Below are positions 8,088 to 13,666 of a stretch of DNA of 13,666 nucleotides, in pieces. The translations under genes were made by a program, and so were the position numbers. Every line of letters begins with the position of its first letter. The first letter of the stretch is position 1. The DNA is from Tieghemiomyces parasiticus (lineage: Eukaryota; Kickxellomycota; Dimargaritomycetes; Dimargaritales; Dimargaritaceae), in contig JANBPT010001137.1 of NCBI GenBank assembly GCA_027575765.1, positions 1 through 13,666 on the forward strand, read 5' to 3'. Below the pieces are notes generated by a model. That model ran no database searches. It saw nothing but the letters and a program-made list of their open reading frames with translations, and had not been told where the DNA came from.

Positions 8088-10502
8088 CTATTCGGCTTTG
8101 CAAGATTCGGCAGCCGAGGAAACGGCCGATACGTGATTGGAAGGGAACTCGGGGGCCGAGCTGGACGTCTCCGGCATAAACATGCCCATGGGACCGGACG
8201 GAGAGTAGGGATGGTGGGACTGATCACCATGATGGAACATGTGCGGGTGCGGCGGTACCTGGTGGGGGTGGTGGGGCGGGGGACCGCCAGGGAACGACAT
8301 ACCCGGTAAAAATTGCGGGGGCACGGGCAACATCATGTGGGGGTGGTGGTGGGGAGGAAAGTGTGAGGGCAGCTGAGGGGGCAGCATCCCGCCGTGGTTC
8401 GGGAAATGAACGGTACGGTGGCAGTAGTCACGATACAGGTGGTCCATGAGCTGGCTATCCGTCTGGAGGGCGTGGAGTACCTGGATTTGAAACTCATTGG
8501 GGGTGAGTAGGGAGGCGGAGGAAGTGGAAGCCGATGCTGAGGCCGCACTGGCAGTGGAAGTAGGCGGGGGTGGTGCTGTCGAAGCTCCATCGACACCACG
8601 TGATTTGGGGTCCGCCACCGTCGGCGAGCTGGCACGGTTACCGGATGGCGATTGGTGCTGCTGCTGCTGTTGATGGGCAACGAACGGAGGTACGGAGGAA
8701 AGCAGTGTGTTCACGAGGGACGACGGCCAGGGGCCGAACGCCGCCGGTGGCGGTTGGTGCATATGCGATATTGCCGGCACCATCATCGGGAAGGACGGTG
8801 GCGGTATATGGGAGGGCAGGGGCGCCACAGGGAAGGACGAGTGTTCCGGCCCGGACGGGAACCCAGCCCCATTACCACTACCGTGGGGAACGTGCGTAGT
8901 GGGTGATTGGGTCGGGCTCGTCGCGGTCACGGCTACAGTCCCTCCAGTCTTGGCGGGGGCCGACGACTTGGCCGCTATGTTAACACCCCCTTTGAGAGCG
9001 GCCAAAAGATCGGATGCGTTGCTATGCTGTGCTCTAGGGGCCTGGTGAGAAGCTGAAACGGAAGCCTGGGCGGCGGCGGCGACTTTCGCGGCCGAGCCAG
9101 AACCCGCACCCTTGAGGAGGGCCAAAAGGCCCGCCGCCACCGGTGAGGTGACGCCCGGGATGCTGGCCGCCAGGGGAGGCGCAGGAGCGGGTGCTTGGTT
9201 CGGGGCGGCTCCGTGGGGCGGCGGAGAACTCGCCATTTGGGCCTGGACTGGGGTCGAGTCGGTAGGGCTCTTGATGCGCATACCCGGGAAAAGCTGATTG
9301 ATTAAGCCAGACGAGGTGACAGTGGTAGCAGCCGGCTCCGGTGCGGAAACAATGCTCGCAGGCTCGGCGGCCAGCAGAGGTTGGGCGGCCACCACGGCCG
9401 GATCCACCTTCTTGCTGTTCTTGCCGGCACCGCCACCACCACCACCGCCACGGATGAGGTTAAGCAAATCCTGGCCGGTAGTCGTCGACTTGGGCGCGGG
9501 AGACCGCGCCCGCGACCCGGCACCGTCACCGACCGGTTGCTTCTTCTTAGACTTGGACGGTGCTGGCGACGCCGTACGCTGACGGGCCCGTTCAAGCATG
9601 CCCAGCAGGCCGTGGTTGGTCGGGGCGTCGGTTTCCGTACCAGAGGTCGGGGCAGCGGACGTATCCGAGACGGCGACGGCACGGGCAGGTACGGATGGAG
9701 ACATTGGAGGCGGTTGTTCTCCTAGGGTACGGAGCTGACTCATGGCTGCACCGATCCGCTCACGGTCGGCGGTCTCATAGACCCAAACGGCGTAAATGTT
9801 GTTATCCGGGGGTGGACCTGAGTCGGCGCTGGCTGCCATGGCGATCGAATTAGCCGTGGTAATGGCGGAAACACCCGCGTTTATGTTGGCTGTCGTGCCG
9901 CTGGTTGCGCGGCTCCGTCCAGACGAAGTTGCCGGCTGACGTGATTTGGCCGAATTGGCCTTGCTCTTTTTGGGTTTGGTAGAAGCGCCACCCGAGGTGG
10001 CGGGTACGATATCACCGGTACTGGTAAATATGTATTCCTCCAGGCCTGCTTCGCCGGCATTATCTGCACTGTCATCGTCCACGGCCGAGTCCAGGGACTC
10101 TTCGGCGGAGGTCTCGGGCGACGGGGGCTCACTGAACCGCGGACGAGGACTGGCCGGGGACCGCGGCGTGGGGACGTTGGCCGTGCGGGTATCCCGAAAG
10201 ATGATAAAATCGGTGGTCGGCTGGACTTCCAGCGTGGGACGGAGGAATGCGCAGAAATTGGTGAGCGCCAGACGATTCATGACAAAGAACCCGTAATACG
10301 GGGACCGGTTACGCTGAAAAAGAAACAAAGTTCCTTCAACGCCCTTCTTGGTCCACCCGCCCGATGCCGCGTCAAACTGGTATATCACCACGTGGCTCGA
10401 CTGGTCGAGTATCTTGGTAATGGCCGCGTCGTGCCGCTGCAGCACGTTCAAATTGACCGAGTCTTTGGCCCGGCGGAGGCTCTTGGGTTCTTTACGACTC
10501 AT
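8088..10502 (-). CDS. DCP1: mRNA-decapping activator Dcp1 (EVH1 family), long form, 804 aa
   Basis: Dcp1 activates the decapping enzyme Dcp2 in 5'-3' mRNA decay and in P-bodies. Single exon, 804 codons plus TAG; the start is the first in-frame ATG, in GCCATGA context after a pyrimidine-rich leader. Residues 1-103 carry the unmistakable N-terminal part of the family: helix NLNVLQRHDAAITKIL (17-32), VVIYQFD, W50 in GGWTKKGVEGTLFLF, and the MNRLALTNF signature (75-83). The domain is then broken by about 130 low-complexity residues (104-234) and finishes with IYAVWVYETADRERIGAAM (236-254). The rest is mostly disordered (Ala, Ser, Pro, Thr), with a Gly7 run near 352-358, Gln5 near 611-615, and repeated LLxxL-like motifs (near 298, 345, 399, 458, 498, 596). 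A helical segment at 665-696 (LLTPNEFQIQVLHALQ...) resembles the C-terminal trimerisation element of animal DCP1. The last 100 residues are His/Pro/Met-rich. Yeast Dcp1 is 130-230 residues, so this form is unusually long. Confidence 0.95.
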   Translation of the reverse strand: MSRKEPKSLRRAKDSVNLNVLQRHDAAITKILDQSSHVVIYQFDAASGGWTKKGVEGTLFLFQRNRSPYYGFFVMNRLALTNFCAFLRPTLEVQPTTDFIIFRDTRTANVPTPRSPASPRPRFSEPPSPETSAEESLDSAVDDDSADNAGEAGLEEYIFTSTGDIVPATSGGASTKPKKSKANSAKSRQPATSSGRSRATSGTTANINAGVSAITTANSIAMAASADSGPPPDNNIYAVWVYETADRERIGAAMSQLRTLGEQPPPMSPSVPARAVAVSDTSAAPTSGTETDAPTNHGLLGMLERARQRTASPAPSKSKKKQPVGDGAGSRARSPAPKSTTTGQDLLNLIRGGGGGGGAGKNSKKVDPAVVAAQPLLAAEPASIVSAPEPAATTVTSSGLINQLFPGMRIKSPTDSTPVQAQMASSPPPHGAAPNQAPAPAPPLAASIPGVTSPVAAGLLALLKGAGSGSAAKVAAAAQASVSASHQAPRAQHSNASDLLAALKGGVNIAAKSSAPAKTGGTVAVTATSPTQSPTTHVPHGSGNGAGFPSGPEHSSFPVAPLPSHIPPPSFPMMVPAISHMHQPPPAAFGPWPSSLVNTLLSSVPPFVAHQQQQQHQSPSGNRASSPTVADPKSRGVDGASTAPPPPTSTASAASASASTSSASLLTPNEFQIQVLHALQTDSQLMDHLYRDYCHRTVHFPNHGGMLPPQLPSHFPPHHHPHMMLPVPPQFLPGMSFPGGPPPHHPHQVPPHPHMFHHGDQSHHPYSPSGPMGMFMPETSSSAPEFPSNHVSAVSSAAESCKAE

Positions 10503-10870
10503 GGCTATTGAGTGTGAAAGGGAGGAGAGGTGGATGAGTAGGAGCTCGGAGCGTGGGTAGGTATTTGCGAAGGGCGAAAGAGGGGGTGGATGCCGTTGGT
10601 GGTGGGGTGGGGTCCGAAATGACGCTGACGGATAGATGAGGAGAAATAGGGCCGCGTGGCGACAGTGGACAGTGGGCAAGCCAACTGTGAAGGGTAAGGG
10701 GGTTAGGGAAGGTAAGCCTCGCGCGGGGGGTTTGTAGGATGGCGACCCCTAAAAGACACGATGGGGGGGAGGTGGAAGGGCTTAAAGTTTGGACGTGAAG
10801 TACAGATGGGAAACAAGGAAAGATGTGAGTATGGGGCGACGCGAGGCTTGGATGGTCAGGGAATGCGGTG
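10503..10870 (-). promoter_or_regulatory. pyrimidine-rich 5' flank/leader of DCP1
   Basis: Reading on the minus strand, the 350 bases before the DCP1 ATG are dominated by C and T, mirroring the flank of the J-domain gene. No TATAAA-like element is visible close by. The plus strand therefore carries many G runs here (for example at 10582-10586, 10604-10607, 10609-10612 and 10763-10769). Overlapping minus frames (10492-10986 and 10856-11059) are low-complexity translations of this bias, not genes. Confidence 0.5.
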
Positions 10871-11000
10871 AGGTGGGCCGTGAGGGCAGCAGGGATGGGT
10901 GAACCAGTTGGGTTGGAAGAATGCCACGCCGATGCGCAATGTCTTGAAATTGCCATAGGGCGTATAACCCGTACGCGTAGGGCCAACTGTAGAGTCGCGG

Positions 11001-11018
11001 GCGCAGCAGCGGCTGCGC
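11001..11018. repeat. GC-rich inverted repeat (7-bp arms)
   Basis: GCGCAGC and GCTGCGC are perfect complements separated by four bases (AGCG). It lies about 500 bases upstream of the DCP1 ATG in the most GC-rich patch of this flank. It may be a regulatory site or simply a product of high local GC. Confidence 0.25.
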
Positions 11019-12354
11019 AGGTCCGGAAACAGCGTGCGGAATTGGGCAGTGTTAGTCAAGGGTGGCTGTGTGTGGAGCAGTGAAGGATCCGGTTATGATT
11101 ATGGTTCATAGCTCAATGGGCGAGGTTAGGTAAAAGCTAATAGGGTCGGCCGCAGGGCAGGGTAAGATGACTTGTAGCGATTTGGGCCTTAATAGACTTG
11201 GCAAGTGAAGCGACTGACCCGCCTCTGCTGAGCTATAGTGAGGTAGTCCTTGGCGATCTATTGTGGTTATCGATCAACCGTGCTTTGTGTCACTCCACAT
11301 ATCATGCCGCTTAGACCTAGCGAGCAGAAATGAAGGACATTATCTTATGCTCACCGCCGGAGTCTTGTCCCAGGGCTAGGGCTGAACCAGGCCATATGCT
11401 GGATACATACCCAAACGCAATTAGTACTGGTTAGCAAGTTAGCATTTAGTATTTGTGGCAAATGTCCCATGAATTTGCATTTCTATGGATAGAAAATTTG
11501 CGTTTTAACGAGCCTAGTCGTTTGCATGTGTACTGATAAACATATGGCAAAATGAGAAACGTTGGCATAATGGCAGAAGGCCGAGCCTATTAGTACGTGG
11601 TCTCACAGCAGGCAGCAGTTATTCCATCCATTTCTTAGATGAGGCTTCTCTGCTCAGCCGACTCACCTCTAGGGTGCCTCCCCTCCATTACATCGCATGG
11701 AGAGTGGCCCGGGTAGCTTTACTTTTGTCACATCTTAGCCCTGCGATCACAGGGCCGGAATGTTCTGTACGGGCCTAGTGGGGAACAGCCTTTATGCTGG
11801 CACTTCACCCACGGCTTCTGGTCAGCAGGAGTAGTAGTGGCCTTGTGCTTTGCAACCTTGGCAGGCGCCAAACCACCATCATTTTGGGACTTTGTACACT
11901 GAAACCACTCCGGAATCTCACCATTGGCCCCGGAGACTCAAGAGGAATGTGGTGTAGTAAATACACGGGGGTTGGGAATATGATAGAAAAGTAGAGGGGT
12001 TATATGGCAGTCTCTCGTTTATTGAGGTGGCTGGCGGGCAGCTATTATATATCCATTCCGGCCTTAATTTCCAACCTTTGATGCGAAGGAGCAGTAGTAA
12101 TGAATACATCATAGAAAAGCAGCAGGGAGAAACACGGAAAAAAGGAGATGAGAGGACACTGAAGCATGCTATCCTAAGAGCGACTCATCGTAGGATAATG
12201 CATCAAACGGTGCAGGCGACTTCGATGGACTCAGCTTAGCGTGATCGTTCCGAAGCCGGGTAAGTAGTCGCTGTTAAGGCTGCGATCGTAAGTTGGCGAT
12301 TATTCCGACCACAATACTCATCAATAGTGGTGAATAATATCCCCCATCAGCTTT

Positions 12355-12387
12355 CAGCCCAGCCATCAATGACATTGACCTGGGCTG
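12355..12387. repeat. 33-base near-perfect palindrome
   Basis: Outer arms CAGCCCAG and CTGGGCTG (8 bp) enclose inner arms TCAATG and CATTGA (6 bp) around a single central A, with CCA on one side and C on the other between inner and outer arms. That gives 14 paired positions in 33 bases, more ordered than anything else in this gene-poor stretch. It could form a cruciform, or a hairpin if transcribed. No flanking target duplication or transposase was seen. Confidence 0.4.
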
Positions 12388-12819
12388 GTATGGCAAGTAG
12401 TGTCTACCTGGCACTGTCGGTGCAGCTCGAGGACTTGGTGGCATTAACAGCAACAGCAACAGGCGCAACGCATGATCCACTCGTTCTGGCGCAAAATGCG
12501 ACGACACATACCGACTGGCGACAGCCCGTGCAACCAACGCGTCACCAAAGACGCGCAGTTGGCGAGTGGGTACCACACAATTCCTCTCAACAGGCCCAAT
12601 ACTAAATGTGCTGTTATACGAACACCTCTGTAAAGTACCGTAGGCCATATGGCGAAATTAAGCTCAGACAGTGAGGTGTAGAGTGGTCGGCAGACCATAT
12701 CGATCTATTGGCCCGATCCCAGGACCCTCCCATCCGTCATGAACCGGTAGGGCTAGCTAGCGAACGGTTAGTATGGTATATTGTCACCGCCATCAACTGC
12801 TAAGCCGTACAACACCTAG

Positions 12820-12825
12820 TTTAAT
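12820..12825 (-). terminator. candidate poly(A) signal ATTAAA, Ran-binding gene
   Basis: On the minus strand the variant ATTAAA lies about 144 bases after the TGA at 12969-12971 in an AT-rich patch. Position is plausible; no other support. Confidence 0.25.
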
Positions 12826-12968
12826 ATAGACCATGTAAAATGTCAGGCATGCGCATAGCCTATAACTAACACTACACTTTATCATTCAATCCTCATGAGA
12901 TGGATGAGACCAAATACCCACCGAGAACACTTGTCCGCCACACGTTCCGATTTTGACCACCTCCTCTC

Positions 12969-13666
12969 TCATTCGACTGCAGTCATCAGTCTGGCCTCAT
13001 CAATAGCGTCGTACAGTTGCTGGGCCAAGTCTCGGTTCTTACACTGGATAGGGAGCACGGGAAGTGGGGGGGGGGGTATGTGTATCAAAAACGTCCATCA
13101 GTTAATCATGATGAACTCACATCCATAGGTATACCTCAAGAAACATCAAGGTTATCACCACCCTTCTTATGGCACTCAGCCGCTAAAAAAAGTGTTACTT
13201 ACCCGGATAGCATACCGCACGATAGCGTTATTTTCGCCGACGACGCCGATACGCACAAACTTGTCCTGGGCGATCTCGGCGGACATTTGTTTAAAGATCT
13301 TGGCGTTGAGAATCACCCTGTGTACCGATTCCGAGCGCATGACTAGATCACGCAAAAAAAAACGCACGAGGAGGAAGGTAGGTGGTTAATAGGTTGGGCC
13401 GAATCACTACGGGGCGAGTTATCCAGGATCAGTATGTCTAATAATTACAAATTTACCGTTGCCAATATATCGACATATACATGTTTCGGGGGTAGAGACA
13501 GCCATGTCTACCCTGACCGATACTTACTTAACCGCGATACGGGCGGATCCGCAATACTCCGATTGACTTTGAGGATCCCAACGCCGCGTTCCCGCCAGAT
13601 GAGCTGCTTGTCCATTTCGTACAGCTTGCAGTTGGTTGTGAATACCGTGGTCTCGCCCTCTTCGCC
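12969..13666 (-). CDS. YRB2: RanBP3/Yrb2-like Ran-binding domain protein, C-terminal part
   Basis: Partial: the 5' part lies beyond the window edge. Exons on the minus strand are 13528-13666, 13203-13342 and 12969-13043, joining to 117 codons plus TGA in a continuous frame. The visible protein is almost exactly a RanBD1 domain: [14 protein letters not shown]24 and [10 protein letters not shown] (26-35), then [17 protein letters not shown] (45-61) completed across the first intron, [20 protein letters not shown], and a final helix [13 protein letters not shown]. The last exon is only 25 codons and was found by following the frame to a matching acceptor. RanBP3/Yrb2 proteins bind RanGTP in the nucleus and help Crm1-dependent export; they carry this domain at the C terminus as here. 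The ERGVGIxKxN and RxIMRS...VILN pattern fits Yrb2/RanBP3 best; Nup2/Nup50 also end in a RanBD, so without the N-terminal half (FG or FxFG repeats would favour Nup2) the paralogue is not settled. Confidence 0.88.
13044..13202 (-). other. last intron of the Ran-binding gene (159 nt)
   Basis: On the minus strand the donor is GTAAGTAA after an Arg codon and the acceptor is TATCCAG. A GATTAAC branch candidate (13101-13107) is followed by an unbroken C11 tract (13066-13076 as G on the plus strand), so the polypyrimidine tract here is almost pure C. Splicing is in phase 0 and yields the conserved C-terminal helix. Confidence 0.85.
13343..13527 (-). other. intron within the Ran-binding domain (185 nt)
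   Basis: On the minus strand the donor is GTAAGTAT; the acceptor is GATCTAG after a T-rich tract, with a TATTAAC branch candidate at 13385-13391. Splicing in phase 1 makes an Ile codon and joins ...VSRL to IMRSESVH, exactly the expected continuity of the RanBD. Confidence 0.9.

Larger units (their letters stand above)
10871..12968. other. gene-poor stretch between DCP1 and the Ran-binding gene
   Basis: I see no conserved protein segment, tRNA or mobile-element signature. Small ORFs at 11794-11994, 12027-12239 and 12274-12698 lack leader signals and overlap each other. The region does contain a GC-rich hairpin (11001-11018) and a near-perfect palindrome (12355-12387), listed separately. The far end should include the 3' region of the Ran-binding gene. 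Confidence 0.55.

Noticed and set aside
8058..9853. Plus-strand ORFs opposite DCP1
   Set aside because: Antisense shadows with Gly/Arg/Ala-rich translations; conserved DCP1 motifs fix the minus strand as coding.
10492..10986. 164-codon minus ORF ending across the DCP1 start
   Set aside because: Low-complexity translation of the pyrimidine-rich leader with no family motif; runs into the DCP1 ATG in another frame.
12274..12698. Overlapping ORFs on both strands (about 84-124 codons)
   Set aside because: Mutually overlapping, no family or leader signal; the palindrome within them is the only structured element.

Overview
The window looks like nuclear DNA from a fungus with a GC-rich, intron-containing genome. 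The support is: GT-AG introns of about 150-190 bases with GTAAGT-type donors; pyrimidine-rich 5' flanks on the sense strand; Kozak-like starts; low-complexity Pro/Ser/Ala/His-rich protein tails; and three conserved eukaryotic genes (J-domain co-chaperone, DCP1, Ran-binding domain protein). Within fungi I favour an early-diverging filamentous lineage because of the long DCP1 form, but this is inference and I cannot name a species.

Layout: 1-1300 has no recognisable gene. 1315-2300 holds a TATA box, a leader with two short upstream ORFs and a 263-codon single-exon ORF of unknown family, a candidate orphan gene. 2301-3660 has nothing I can support. 3661-5222 is a long, strongly pyrimidine-rich flank leading into a four-exon J-domain protein gene (5223-7471, +). 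A 616-base convergent spacer follows, then DCP1, the decapping activator, on the minus strand (8088-10502). 10503-12968 is the DCP1 5' flank followed by a gene-poor stretch containing one striking palindrome. The window ends in the last three exons of a minus-strand RanBP3/Yrb2-type gene (12969-13666), cut at its 5' end by the window edge.

The genes do not form an operon or an obvious single pathway. They are housekeeping functions: protein folding, mRNA decapping, and Crm1-linked nuclear export. I found no mobile element, CRISPR array, tRNA or rRNA.

The most interesting object is DCP1. It is 804 residues, against about 130-230 in model yeasts. Its EVH1 domain is split by a large low-complexity insertion. 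It has a series of LLxxL-like short motifs resembling the helical leucine-rich motifs that bind Edc3-type LSm domains, and a C-terminal helical segment resembling the DCP1 trimerisation element known from animals.
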